NCBI RefSeq assembly: GCF_018917235.1
Contig: NZ_JAHLOF010000002.1
Coordinates: forward strand, 1-64,000
Source of the DNA: Metaclostridioides mangenotii
Lineage (GTDB): Bacteria; Bacillota; Clostridia; Peptostreptococcales; Peptostreptococcaceae
Reading direction: 5' to 3'
DNA length: 64,000 nucleotides
Of the stretch, positions 27,116 to 36,413 are shown one piece after another; the stretch's first letter is position 1; the number at the start of each line of letters is the position of its first letter. A program made the position numbers and the translations under genes. The notes below the pieces were generated by a model. It searched no databases and was not told the origin of the DNA. It was given only the letters and a program-made list of their open reading frames with translations.

Positions 27116-27160
27116 ATCATCACCTACTAAATTTAAGCTTTTTTTGATTTATAAATACAT

Positions 27161-28930
27161 TTAAGAATTATATTTTACCATATTTATCTTTTCTAAACAC
27201 AGAGACTCTAGTATTAATTCATCTAATTCACTCTTTAAGTATTCAGTATTTTGAATACGGTGTTGAGATTTGTGTTTTATCTCAAAAATTATTTCCTTAG
27301 ATAAAGATTCTATTTTTTTGTAGTTTTCTCCTTTAAAAATTTTCATCTTTAATACTTTATTTGGATAGTAATCGTATATACCTCTACTCATTTTTTTGGC
27401 AGTAATTTTATAATACTTATCATAAACACTAGAATTTAAAATTCCTACCAGATACTCATATGAAAATTCATCTAAATACTCCTCTTTTATTGAGAATGAA
27501 TAAACATCTGCACTTGAGAAGTTGAAGTCGTAATCGATTGCGAATTTATTTTCTCTCGATTTATATGGGTACATAATTTTGACCCTTTCAAATAACTCTT
27601 CACTTCTACCCCATTGCAACTCATACCATTTTCTAATACTCTTTTTACACTCTCTTCTGTTCTCCAATTTCTCTTTGTATTCATTTATTATAGATTTAAA
27701 ATAGTCTAGTTCCTCCCCATCTTCAATTGCATTTGAGTAAACTAGTCTGAATTCACTAGAATCAACACAGTATTTCTGTATGTTTTTATTTTTCACCCAT
27801 TTTTTAATAAATCTGTTATTTACTTTATCTAGCCTTTTATCCTCTCTATTGTAAATAAATGCTTTATCGCAGCCCGTTATTACACCCTGAAAACTTTCAA
27901 CGATATCACCAAGTTCATAAGTGCATTTATTTTGAATCATTGTGTAAAATTTTTCACTATCTTCATCAACAATAATCCAATCTCCATCTTGATAGCTTCT
28001 CTTAATCTTTAAGTGCTCAAATTTATCGCTTTTTATGTAAATAGAAAGCTTTTTTATTTTTTTTATGTCTATATCTTCGTCTAAAGTCCTATATACATCG
28101 TCAAATTTTTTTTGGTTTTGTTTATTAAATGTGAGTATACAACTTGAAATACCAACATTTTTAAAAATATTAGCTCCTAAAAAATCCACACACTCTTCTA
28201 TAGATATATTTTCATCTATATATTTTCTTAAATCCTTAGCTGAAGGGCTTTCCAAAAAATACCTAGGTGTTATTATACTGCTCTTTCCACAATCAGATAA
28301 TAGCTCTACGATCCTTTTAATAAAGCAAAAGTATAAATCCGACTTATCCTTATAGACTTCGCTATAATTTTGACTTAAAAATTCCCTGTACTCTTTATCA
28401 ATATTTTTATGACCCACATATGGTGGGTTTCCTATTATGTAATCAAATTTATAATCACAATCGTAGTTGAGAGCATCAATACAGAGAATATTTTTTTTAT
28501 AAATACTTTCTTCATAGTTAACATTAGTTTTATTTGATAGTGACTTTCTGAGTATATTAATAGCTTCACTGTCTATATCAGTACCATAAAGGCAGTTTTT
28601 TATTATGTGGTTGTGAATATTTGCTTCATTCCAATAGTTTTCACCATATATGTTAGAAAGTCTTTCTAAATTTTCTTTGAACTTACTGTATAGTACATCG
28701 TAGGCAACTAATAAAAAATTACCGCATCCACATGAAAGATCAAATACCTTTGGGTATGGATTTTCTATAATATCATGTTTATATAAAGTTTTTTCCATAA
28801 TGTATTCAACAATAAATTTAGGTGTATAATATACCCCTGAACTTTTTCTTATCCCCTCATCTAATCCCTGTTCATAGTTATAAGATACAATAAAGTCATC
28901 TTCCTTATTGTAATTTCTATCCCCGTGCAT
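27161..28930 (-). CDS. CamA-like solitary N6-adenine DNA methyltransferase
   Basis: This is a gamma-class (Eco57I/TaqI-like) adenine methyltransferase of 589 residues. SAM-binding motif I is FDLSCGCGNF (about 63-72), the catalytic motif IV is NPPY (168-171), and a TaqI-type target recognition region occupies the C-terminal half. No restriction endonuclease gene is adjacent. The length, the sequence as I recall it and the position near ptsHI, patatin and an amidase match CamA (CD2758) of C. difficile, which methylates CAAAAA and affects sporulation and biofilm. The start is ATG 28930, not the TTG at 28942, because GGAGGG (28934-28939) is its ribosome binding site. CAAAAA specificity is inferred. 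Confidence 0.85.
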   Translation of the reverse strand: MHGDRNYNKEDDFIVSYNYEQGLDEGIRKSSGVYYTPKFIVEYIMEKTLYKHDIIENPYPKVFDLSCGCGNFLLVAYDVLYSKFKENLERLSNIYGENYWNEANIHNHIIKNCLYGTDIDSEAINILRKSLSNKTNVNYEESIYKKNILCIDALNYDCDYKFDYIIGNPPYVGHKNIDKEYREFLSQNYSEVYKDKSDLYFCFIKRIVELLSDCGKSSIITPRYFLESPSAKDLRKYIDENISIEECVDFLGANIFKNVGISSCILTFNKQNQKKFDDVYRTLDEDIDIKKIKKLSIYIKSDKFEHLKIKRSYQDGDWIIVDEDSEKFYTMIQNKCTYELGDIVESFQGVITGCDKAFIYNREDKRLDKVNNRFIKKWVKNKNIQKYCVDSSEFRLVYSNAIEDGEELDYFKSIINEYKEKLENRRECKKSIRKWYELQWGRSEELFERVKIMYPYKSRENKFAIDYDFNFSSADVYSFSIKEEYLDEFSYEYLVGILNSSVYDKYYKITAKKMSRGIYDYYPNKVLKMKIFKGENYKKIESLSKEIIFEIKHKSQHRIQNTEYLKSELDELILESLCLEKINMVKYNS

Positions 28931-28966
28931 CTTGCCCTCCAATCAAAACTCTTCATAGATAACAAA

Positions 28967-28993
28967 AAAGCTGATTATGTTAAAATCAACTTT
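28967..28993 (-). terminator. terminator of the amidase gene
   Basis: In minus-strand RNA AAAGUUGAUU pairs with AAUCAGCUUU (10 bp with one G-U) and a run of Us follows. It lies about 20 nt past the amidase stop, so the methyltransferase gene depends on read-through or on a weak promoter that I cannot identify. Confidence 0.8.
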
Positions 28994-29011
28994 CTCAATA
29001 CAAATTATTAA

Positions 29012-29824
29012 TTATTTTGTCTGTTTATTATCTAAAAATGATAGTATTCCTTGAATAATACCTTCTGCTAATTGATCTTGATGCTTTTTGTCTAATAACT
29101 TCTTTTCATCTTGAGGATTTGTTAAGAATCCACATTCTACCAATATGGCTGGCATATCTGAATCTCTTAAAACCTCAAAGTTATTTTCTAATATACCCCT
29201 ATCTTTTTCTTTTACATAAGATAACATTGTCTGTTGTACACTTTCCGCTAGTTTTTTTGAACCATCTGTTGCTCCAGCCCTGTACCAGGTCTCAATGCCA
29301 GTAGCTGTAGTTTCACCTTCTTGTGCATTTAAATGGATCGACACCAATGCATCAACTGAGTTTTTCTTTGCTGTATTTACTCTTTCATCCAAGCTCACAT
29401 ACTTATCATCTGATCTTGTAACCAATACTTGTACATCTTTTTGCCTAGAGAGTTTATTCGCGACTTTCTTTGCAATTTCAAGGTTCAAATCCTTTTCATA
29501 AATATTTTCGTCTTGTTTACTCTGGGTTCCTTTGTCATTTCCCCCATGACCAGGATCTATCAGGACAGTAAATTTCTTATTTTTATTTTCTTCTTCATCG
29601 CCTAAGTCAAATTGTTCATCTGACTTAACTTTTTGATCTGTCTTTTGAGCAGCCTTGTTGTAATTCTTTATAAGCGCCGATACACCTTGAGATGCCTTAA
29701 ACATACAAAACACAAAGAAAACAGTAATCAAAATTACTAGCAATAACTTCTTTTTATTTATTCTTTTTTTCTTTCTTCCCTTTGAAGTTTTCCCCCTCAA
29801 GTTGTCGCTTTTCTTCTCTGACAT
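29012..29824 (-). CDS. N-acetylmuramoyl-L-alanine amidase (Amidase_3, membrane anchored)
   Basis: The enzyme cuts the lactyl-amide bond between MurNAc and the stem peptide. The 270-residue protein has a basic N-terminus, one membrane segment (about residues 25-45) and a short linker. The zinc amidase domain covers about 83-268. Zn ligands and catalytic residues are visible in IDPGHGG, YEKDLNLE, SIHLNA and ILVECGF. There is no CWB2 domain, so it is held by the membrane anchor or released. It lies between the cis-prenyltransferase and camA-like genes. Confidence 0.93.
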   Translation of the reverse strand: MSEKKSDNLRGKTSKGRKKKRINKKKLLLVILITVFFVFCMFKASQGVSALIKNYNKAAQKTDQKVKSDEQFDLGDEEENKNKKFTVLIDPGHGGNDKGTQSKQDENIYEKDLNLEIAKKVANKLSRQKDVQVLVTRSDDKYVSLDERVNTAKKNSVDALVSIHLNAQEGETTATGIETWYRAGATDGSKKLAESVQQTMLSYVKEKDRGILENNFEVLRDSDMPAILVECGFLTNPQDEKKLLDKKHQDQLAEGIIQGILSFLDNKQTK

Positions 29825-29970
29825 CCCAACACCCTTCTCAGTTATAAAATTTAGTAATTTTGTATTAATCTTTATTTTCTAAATAATAAAGATATATTAA
29901 TGATATTTTATCACCAAGAGCAATTTTTTTCAACACGATATCTTACTAAAAAGCTCTAAAAATGCAGATT

Positions 29971-30615
29971 TTATCCACCTAAAGTTATATCTTGTGTATC
30001 ATACCAACCAAAAGCCTCTTTTATTTGGTCCTTCTCAAAGTCTGGCCAGAAATTGTCGATAATGTAAAAGTCTGCATAAATTGACTGGATAGGTAAAAAT
30101 CCACTTAATCTTCTTCTTCCACCCCATCTAATAATAAGGTCCAATCTAGACACGTCAGAAGATTGTATATGATCTTGTATATTGTTCTTATTTATGCCCT
30201 GGGCACCTGCAATATTATTGACATCCCAGTACCATCCATAATTAACAAGTAAATTTGCCTTAATTTGATTTTCTCTTGCCTCTATTCTATTTGTATAAGG
30301 AAGCAATTCTTCTGGAAACATAGGCGAGCTAGTATTACCTAAAACTAATAGCGCAGCCCCTTCATCTAATAGTATATTTGCTGCCTTTATACAAGCATCT
30401 GTAAATGCCTTGGTTTGATCTGCAGGTCTTCTCGTATTATCTGTTGTAAATCCGTAAAATGTAACTTCATCGCATCCACTATCTCTACAGTACCTATAAG
30501 CTTCGAGTCCTGGGTCAATTCCACTTATATATCCTTTGTCCTTTGTCATCCCTTTATTAGTAGCCCAACGTCTATTCCCATCTGGTATTATTCCAACATG
30601 TTTTGGTATTCTCAT
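29971..30615 (-). CDS. divergent undecaprenyl-diphosphate-synthase-family protein
   Basis: The 214-residue cis-prenyltransferase fold keeps the active-site start IPDGNRRWA and a C-terminal WPDF. Two other signatures are changed: the usual FSTENWKRP reads FTTDNTRRP, and the usual IRTGGE-RxSNFLLWQ segment reads IRWGGRRRLSGFLPIQ. It is shorter than standard UppS (about 250). It is likely a second, specialised polyprenyl diphosphate synthase or a binding-only relative; the housekeeping uppS must be elsewhere. Its position beside wall-polymer genes suggests a lipid-carrier role, which is inference. Confidence 0.8.
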   Translation of the reverse strand: MRIPKHVGIIPDGNRRWATNKGMTKDKGYISGIDPGLEAYRYCRDSGCDEVTFYGFTTDNTRRPADQTKAFTDACIKAANILLDEGAALLVLGNTSSPMFPEELLPYTNRIEARENQIKANLLVNYGWYWDVNNIAGAQGINKNNIQDHIQSSDVSRLDLIIRWGGRRRLSGFLPIQSIYADFYIIDNFWPDFEKDQIKEAFGWYDTQDITLGG

Positions 30616-30764
30616 TTAAAATCACCTCTTATACCCATTATTGTCACAAATTTACTATATTAATCACTATAATTTATTAAATTATTACAAAATACGTTTA
30701 ACAAAGAATAAATGTGTAGTAAACTATATTAATATAGATTTTTTTATATATTGGAGGAAGATTG

Positions 30765-31805
30765 ATGAAAAATTTATTTGATAAAACATCAATGAAAAAT
30801 ATGAGTTTAAGAAATAGATTTGTAAGATCTGCTACATGGGAAAATCGAGCTAAAGAAAATGGCGAAATTGATAATGAAATATTAGAACTATACAGTGATC
30901 TAGCTGATGGAGAAGTAGGTCTTATTATTACTAGTTATGCATATATAACTAAAGATGAACAACCTAACCCTAGAATGTTAGGTATATATGATGATTCTTT
31001 AATAAAAAGCTACAAAAAATTAGTTGAAACAGTACATAACAGAGGTTCAAAGATAATGATGCAAATTGTATACGGTGGCTCTAGTACAAACTACAATACA
31101 AAAACGAGAACAATTTTAGGTCCATCCAGTGTTCCAAATATATATAAAGGTACGGTACCTAAAGAAATGGATAAAGACGATATTGATAATATAGTAAATT
31201 TGTTTGCAACTGCAGCTTTAAGATGTAAAAAAGCTGATTTTGATGGAGTGCAAATACACGGAGCACACGGGTACCTGTTAAGCCAATTTTTAGATCCTTA
31301 CCACAACAGAAGAACAGATGAGTACGGTGGATCTATTGAAAATAGATCTAGAATAATTCTCGATGTTTACAAAGCAGTTAGAAAAAGTGTTGGAGACGAC
31401 TTTCATGTAGGTATCAAGATCAATAGCAGCGACAATAGAGATGGAGGAGCTACAATTGAAGACTGTATTTACGTTTCAAATGAATTGGACAAAATTGGTA
31501 TTGATTCTATAGAAGTTAGTGGAGGCGAGTTTTATAAATTTAAAGGCGAGTCGTATTTTAAAGAAGATGCTTCTAGGGTCGCTTCAACTGTAAAATGTCC
31601 AGTGATACTTGTAGGCGGCAATAGAACTTTAGAGAACATGAATAATATTTTAAACAATACAAATATTGAATACTTCTCTATGGCAAGGCCACTTATACGC
31701 GAGCCGAAATTGATAAAATCATACGAGAAAAACAACTCGTATAAACCAAAATGTATTAACTGTGGTAACTGTATGAGCGTTGAGAAGACGTGTATATTCA
31801 ATTAG
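30765..31805 (+). CDS. NADH:flavin oxidoreductase, Old Yellow Enzyme family
   Basis: The 346-residue FMN-binding TIM barrel has the OYE signature VQIHGAHGYLLSQFLDP (about residues 160-176) and RRTDEYGGSIENR, which carries the FMN and substrate contacts. A C-terminal CINCGNC cysteine group is at the end (about 330-336), but there is no fused second flavin domain of the 2,4-dienoyl reductase type. ATG 30765 is set by GGAGGA (30753-30758). The LCP gene follows 15 bp later, so they share a transcript. The substrate is unknown. Confidence 0.88.
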   Translation: MKNLFDKTSMKNMSLRNRFVRSATWENRAKENGEIDNEILELYSDLADGEVGLIITSYAYITKDEQPNPRMLGIYDDSLIKSYKKLVETVHNRGSKIMMQIVYGGSSTNYNTKTRTILGPSSVPNIYKGTVPKEMDKDDIDNIVNLFATAALRCKKADFDGVQIHGAHGYLLSQFLDPYHNRRTDEYGGSIENRSRIILDVYKAVRKSVGDDFHVGIKINSSDNRDGGATIEDCIYVSNELDKIGIDSIEVSGGEFYKFKGESYFKEDASRVASTVKCPVILVGGNRTLENMNNILNNTNIEYFSMARPLIREPKLIKSYEKNNSYKPKCINCGNCMSVEKTCIFN

Positions 31806-31820
31806 AGAGGTGGAAATTTT

Positions 31821-32783
31821 TTGTCTGGATTAAAAAAGCTGGTGGCATTTTTGACTATATTAGTTGTAGCCTTTCCAGCTAGCATATATGGATACGTTTA
31901 TTTTAAATTAAAAACAATACAAGACAATAGTATAAATATTGGTTCTTTAAATAGCAATGATTACAAGAGTGAAAAAAGTATTACAAATATTTTACTTCTT
32001 GGTACAGATGCAAGACCTGGAGAAGATAAATCTAGATCAGATGCAATGATGATACTTACTATAGACAATAAAAACAAGAGTCTAAAGTTAACATCACTTA
32101 ATAGAGATACATTTGTTGAGATTCCTGGTCACGGTGAACAAAAACTTACTCACGCATATGTTTACGGTGAAGCAGAACTACTTATAGACACTATTGAACA
32201 AAACTTTGAGCTAGATATACAACACTATGCAACTGTAGACTTTAATTCATTTATAGATGTAATAGATGCATTAGGTGGGGTCGAAGTCGAAGTTAAACAA
32301 AGCGAAATAAGAGAATTGAACAAGTTTATACCAGAAACTTACAGATGGTCTAAAAATAAGGATAAAGGTCCAATTGAATACATCCAAAACTCTGGTAAAC
32401 AAAAACTTAACGGGTATCAGGCTCTTTCATTCTCTAGAATTAGAAAGAACGATAGTACTGCAGAAAGAGATAGAAGACAGAGAGATGTAATACAAGCTTT
32501 AATAAATGAGGCTAAAAATCTGCCTAAGAATAAATATCCTGGACTTGCTAATTCGCTACTACCATACGTTAAGACAAATATGAGTCCTAACACAATGATA
32601 GCACTTGGCACACAACTTATAGGTATCGGAAATCTGGATCTCAAGTCGCTAGAATTCCCTATGGATATAGACAAAGGAAGAAAAATTGGAAATTCGGGCT
32701 TCGTAATTCCATTTGACTCAGAAGATTTAGAAGTACTTCACGATTTTATATTTAAAGATGTTGAATATAATAAAGGTGAATAA
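31821..32783 (+). CDS. LytR-CpsA-Psr (LCP) family wall-polymer ligase
   Basis: LCP enzymes move undecaprenyl-linked anionic polymers onto peptidoglycan at the outer membrane face. The 320-residue protein has one N-terminal membrane segment and the LCP catalytic domain (about residues 55-225), with LLGTDARPGEDKSRSDAMM and SFSRIRKNDSTAERDRRQ. The latter carries the pyrophosphate-binding arginines. The start is TTG 31821 after GAGAGGTGG. It is a close paralogue of the next gene and has its own terminator. Confidence 0.92.
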   Translation: MSGLKKLVAFLTILVVAFPASIYGYVYFKLKTIQDNSINIGSLNSNDYKSEKSITNILLLGTDARPGEDKSRSDAMMILTIDNKNKSLKLTSLNRDTFVEIPGHGEQKLTHAYVYGEAELLIDTIEQNFELDIQHYATVDFNSFIDVIDALGGVEVEVKQSEIRELNKFIPETYRWSKNKDKGPIEYIQNSGKQKLNGYQALSFSRIRKNDSTAERDRRQRDVIQALINEAKNLPKNKYPGLANSLLPYVKTNMSPNTMIALGTQLIGIGNLDLKSLEFPMDIDKGRKIGNSGFVIPFDSEDLEVLHDFIFKDVEYNKGE

Positions 32784-32802
32784 AATTAAAACAACAATAC
32801 TT

Positions 32803-32830
32803 AGGTAGACATTTTTGTCTACCTTTTTTT
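32803..32830 (+). terminator. terminator after the first LCP gene
   Basis: AGGTAGACA (32803-32811) and TGTCTACCT (32816-32824) form a 9-bp stem with loop TTTT, followed by seven Ts. Confidence 0.93.
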
Positions 32831-32903
32831 ATTTAAAAACATAAAAAATAGAATATTTTTTGTTTTTTCATATATTATTCATATTGGGCTACAAAATATT
32901 CTA

Positions 32904-32932
32904 TTGAATAAATTCTCATACTTTATTATAAT
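32904..32932 (+). promoter_or_regulatory. promoter of the second LCP gene
   Basis: -35 TTGAAT (32904-32909) and a perfect -10 TATAAT (32927-32932) are 17 bp apart, with transcription from about 32939. The upstream terminator and this promoter make the two LCP paralogues independent units. Confidence 0.7.
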
Positions 32933-32981
32933 TAGGTGTACGTTGTTAAAACCCACGAAAAATCAGAAAGAAGGGATATAT

Positions 32982-33956
32982 ATGTCAAAACTTAAGAAAT
33001 TCGTTGTCTTCCTGGCAATTCTTGTTGTAGCGTTCCCAGCAGGAGTATATGGATATTTTTATTATAAATTATCTATGATACACGATTCTAGTATAGGGAA
33101 TTCTGCGCTAGACAATTTGAACTACAAGTACGAGGAAGGAATAACTAATATCTTATTAATGGGTACAGATGCGAGGCCAGATGAAGAAAAATCTAGATCG
33201 GACGCTATGATGATATTGACAATCGACGGCAAGCATGGAAGTGTCAAACTAACATCTCTTGCACGTGACTCTTATGTAGATATACCGGGTCATGGCAATC
33301 AAAAATTGACACATGCAAATGTCTATGGAGGATCAGATTTATTAATCGAAACTATCGAACAGAACTTTGAGATAGACATCAATTACTACGCAACTGTAGA
33401 CTTTGAATCTTTTATGTATATAATCGATACTTTAGGTGGGGTTAAGGTTAATGTTGAAAAGGGATATATAAAAGAGCTGAATAAATTTATTCCAGAAACT
33501 TATGAGTGGTACAAAGGCAACGAAAAAGGCGACATTGAGTATATTAAGAAATCAGGAGAGCAAACTTTAAACGGTTACCAAGCTCTATCATTCACACGTA
33601 TTAGACACAATGACACAGCCTTTGAAAGAGATAAAAGACAGAGAGAGGTTATGCAAAGCATACTAACCTCAGTTAAAGATCTTTCAGTTACTAAATATCC
33701 TCAGCTTATGAACTCTGTTTTACCATATGTTAAGACAAATATGAAACCTAACGAAATACTTGCTCTAGGAACAGAGGTCCTTAAAATAGGAAACTTTAAT
33801 ATTAAGCAATTTGAATTCCCTATTGATGATGGAGTCCACAGTACAGGCGGTATTTACGGAAGTGCTGGATGGGTTCTGAGATTTGAAGAGGATTCACTAA
33901 GCATACTACACGATTTTATATTTGAAGACAAAGAGTACAACTCAAGTAATGAGTAA
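32982..33956 (+). CDS. LytR-CpsA-Psr (LCP) family wall-polymer ligase, paralogue 2
   Basis: This second LCP enzyme has 324 residues. It has an N-terminal membrane segment (KKFVVFLAILVVAFPAGVYG) and the same catalytic motifs as its neighbour (LMGTDARPDEEKSRSDAMM, SFTRIRHNDTAFERDKRQ). The reading frame opens upstream at 32904, but the true start is ATG 32982 with ribosome binding site GAAGGGA (32970-32976); the longer frame also covers the promoter. The two LCP genes look like a tandem duplication and may attach different polymers or back each other up. Confidence 0.92.
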   Translation: MSKLKKFVVFLAILVVAFPAGVYGYFYYKLSMIHDSSIGNSALDNLNYKYEEGITNILLMGTDARPDEEKSRSDAMMILTIDGKHGSVKLTSLARDSYVDIPGHGNQKLTHANVYGGSDLLIETIEQNFEIDINYYATVDFESFMYIIDTLGGVKVNVEKGYIKELNKFIPETYEWYKGNEKGDIEYIKKSGEQTLNGYQALSFTRIRHNDTAFERDKRQREVMQSILTSVKDLSVTKYPQLMNSVLPYVKTNMKPNEILALGTEVLKIGNFNIKQFEFPIDDGVHSTGGIYGSAGWVLRFEEDSLSILHDFIFEDKEYNSSNE

Positions 33957-33998
33957 GTTAAAATCAAATAATAAATTTAAGCTAATCAAGTAAATTAA

Positions 33999-34031
33999 AA
34001 GCACTTTGAAGAAATTATCTTCAAAGTGCTT
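33999..34031. terminator. convergent terminator between LCP 2 and the Cwp19-like gene
   Basis: AGCACTTTGAAGA (34000-34012) and TCTTCAAAGTGCT (34018-34030) form a perfect 13-bp stem with a 5-nt loop. T-rich sequence on both sides makes it work for both converging genes. Confidence 0.9.
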
Positions 34032-34037
34032 CTTTGT

Positions 34038-36149
34038 TTAAGCAATTAAATTTAACAATCTAATTAAGGCAGTTCTATTTATACCTCCGCCAATTTCGTA
34101 CACTAAATCAGATTTTTTAGCATCTAATACGGTACTTTGTGTTGTACTTACGCTGTTGCCAAGTAATACTACAGGTGAATTTGTTTTCGCTGCTAATGGT
34201 CCGGCGGTAAGCGCATCAACTAACTGATCGCTCTTGCTTACATAAACTGAACTATATGTTTGCTCTGGATAGAACTTCTCTATAACTTTTGCATTTGTTT
34301 CTTGTCTATCGCTACCTGCTATTCTATTCTTAGAAACATCAGATGACACGATAGAATCTACTTTAGAGATTACCTTATCAGAAAGACTTGCTGTTCCTCC
34401 TATAAAGTATGCATCTTTAACTTCTTTATCTTTAATCCAATCATAAATTCCACTGTTTATATCATCTTTTGATGCTAAAACTATTGGCTGTTTTTCTGCT
34501 CCAGCTTTTGAAGCTATAGATAATGAATCAGCCTCTCCTATTCCACTTGTTACATATACTTTATTTACATCGTTCTTTTCTGCAACTTTCTCTGCAATCA
34601 ATAAAGATGTCTCATATCTATCTGATCCTCCAACTCTATCTATTGTTATATCAGAACCTAGATCTTTAATAACACTTTCTACTTTAGTCCCTATTGAATT
34701 TTCTCCACCTATCAGTATTACATGTTTAGGGTTTAATCTCTTTAATTCATTTGTTGTTGAAGTAGCCACCTTATCCTTTTCAACTAGAAGAGTTGGTGCT
34801 TCATTAGTTGTCGCTAGAGGCGTAGAAGTAATTCCATCTACTATTGAATAACCATTTACTAATACTACTGTGTCAGATCCATTTGCCCAACCTTTTTTAC
34901 TTATTTCTACTGCCGTTTCGTATCTAGTATCCCCTTCTAACTTTTCAACTTTTACATTTTCAGGAGCTACTTCTTCATCTTTGGGATAAAGTTTCTTTAA
35001 ATCATTCTGTAATGACGTGCTATTAATAATATCTTTCGCTGAGAAATACATACTTCCCTTTATCTCTGGGTACTTTCTATTTAATTCTACTTGTTGAACA
35101 ATTTCTTTCGCTATATTTTGCCCACCATAGCTACTCTGTCCTTGTTTGTATATACCTTGTCCTATGTATAGATCTACGTTTGTTCCTTTAACTTCATTTG
35201 CCCACCATGCCACTAATTTTGAATAGTCAGCAGCTTTTAGACCTATAGGCCAGTAAAGTTGTGGTACAACATAGTCTACAAGACCTTGTCTTATCCAAGC
35301 TCTTGTATCTGCATATGTACCTACATAGCTTTCATTTCCACTAGTGTCTGAACCTGTAGGCTCTGATGCTGATTTGTTTCTCCATATACCTGCTGGGCTT
35401 ACACCAAATACCACATTTGGTTTAGATGCCTTTACAGCTGCCTTTACTTGTCTTAAAAGGTCATTGACATTTTCTCTTCTCCAGTCATCTTTGTTTACAC
35501 CATTTCCATACTTAGAATATGCATCTGCATCGTCAAAGCTTACTCCTGGGTAAAAATAATCATCGAAGTGAACGCCATCTATGTCGTATTTATTTACAAC
35601 TTCCATTACACTATCTACTATATACTTTTTGACTTCTGGTAATCCTGGATTATAGTAGTATTTATTACCGTGTTTTACAACCCAACCTGGATTCTTAATT
35701 GCAGGGTGATTTGCTGGAAGCTTTGTTAAACTCTCATCAGCCATAGTAATTCTGTAAGGGTTAAACCATGCATGAAACTCCATTCCCCTCTTATGAGCCT
35801 CTTCTATTAAGAATGGAAGGGGATCGTATCCGGGATCCTTACCTTGTACACCAGTTAAGTATTCAGACCAAGTATTTATAGTTGATTTGTAAATTGCATC
35901 TGATTTTGGTCTTACTTGAACAACAACAGTATTTATTCCCGTACTCTGTAATTTATCTAGTAAGTTTATGTACTCTTGTTTTTGCTTAGATTCATTGTTT
36001 TTAGTCGATGGCCAGTCTATATTGTATACTGTTGATATCCATGCTGCTCTCATCTCTTTATTACTTTTAGTTGTCTGCGCAGACACGCCAGCTACACTTG
36101 ATGTGAATACCAAGATAAAGGCCAACAATATCGATTCTATTTTCTTCAT
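34038..36149 (-). CDS. Cwp19-like wall lytic enzyme: GHL10 domain plus three CWB2 repeats
   Basis: The 703-residue secreted protein has a signal peptide (1-24). A glycoside-hydrolase-like GHL10/DUF187 domain follows (about 30-370, with RAAWISTV, VQVRPKSDA, FHAWFNPYR, DGVHFDDYFYPG). Three CWB2 repeats occupy about 400-703, starting VEKLEGDTRYETAVEIS. Cwp19 of C. difficile has this architecture and nearly the same length, and is reported to act as a peptidoglycan lytic transglycosylase. CWB2 repeats bind the wall polymer non-covalently. ATG 36149 has an AGGGGG ribosome binding site. The promoter carries a WalR-box match. Confidence 0.92.
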   Translation of the reverse strand: MKKIESILLAFILVFTSSVAGVSAQTTKSNKEMRAAWISTVYNIDWPSTKNNESKQKQEYINLLDKLQSTGINTVVVQVRPKSDAIYKSTINTWSEYLTGVQGKDPGYDPLPFLIEEAHKRGMEFHAWFNPYRITMADESLTKLPANHPAIKNPGWVVKHGNKYYYNPGLPEVKKYIVDSVMEVVNKYDIDGVHFDDYFYPGVSFDDADAYSKYGNGVNKDDWRRENVNDLLRQVKAAVKASKPNVVFGVSPAGIWRNKSASEPTGSDTSGNESYVGTYADTRAWIRQGLVDYVVPQLYWPIGLKAADYSKLVAWWANEVKGTNVDLYIGQGIYKQGQSSYGGQNIAKEIVQQVELNRKYPEIKGSMYFSAKDIINSTSLQNDLKKLYPKDEEVAPENVKVEKLEGDTRYETAVEISKKGWANGSDTVVLVNGYSIVDGITSTPLATTNEAPTLLVEKDKVATSTTNELKRLNPKHVILIGGENSIGTKVESVIKDLGSDITIDRVGGSDRYETSLLIAEKVAEKNDVNKVYVTSGIGEADSLSIASKAGAEKQPIVLASKDDINSGIYDWIKDKEVKDAYFIGGTASLSDKVISKVDSIVSSDVSKNRIAGSDRQETNAKVIEKFYPEQTYSSVYVSKSDQLVDALTAGPLAAKTNSPVVLLGNSVSTTQSTVLDAKKSDLVYEIGGGINRTALIRLLNLIA

Positions 36150-36195
36150 ATTATTTCCCCCTGTTTTTCTTTTGTAATTATTTTATTTCTTGATT

Positions 36196-36212
36196 TGTAA
36201 CCAATTTGTTAC
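36196..36212 (+). promoter_or_regulatory. WalR-box match in the Cwp19-like gene leader
   Basis: TGTAACCAATTTGTTAC matches TGTWAH-N5-TGTWAH in both half-sites. It lies just downstream of the predicted transcription start and on the strand opposite the gene, a position that would suit repression. Confidence 0.6.
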
Positions 36213-36224
36213 ACTTACTTACTA

Positions 36225-36254
36225 AGTATAACCAAGTTCTATATTATATGTCAA
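36225..36254 (-). promoter_or_regulatory. promoter of the Cwp19-like gene
   Basis: A perfect -35 TTGACA (36249-36254) and -10 TATACT (36225-36230) are 18 bp apart, with a start near 36218. A 7+1+7 palindrome ATTAATG-A-CATTAAT (36254-36268) abuts the -35. Confidence 0.7.
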
Positions 36255-36332
36255 TTAATGACATTAATATTAATATTTACAATTATTACTAATATTTTTA
36301 TCAATTATGTTAATCATTTATAAACACAAATT

Positions 36333-36365
36333 AAAACAGCAGAGAATTATATTCTCTGCTGTTTT
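36333..36365 (-). terminator. terminator of nlpC/p60 gene 1
   Basis: AAAACAGCAGAGAAT (36333-36347) and ATTCTCTGCTGTTTT (36351-36365) form a perfect 15-bp stem, about 50 nt past the stop codon. Confidence 0.9.
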
Positions 36366-36413
36366 TCTTAGAAGGTATATATTAATTTTAAAAACATTGA
36401 CTAAGTTAAATTG

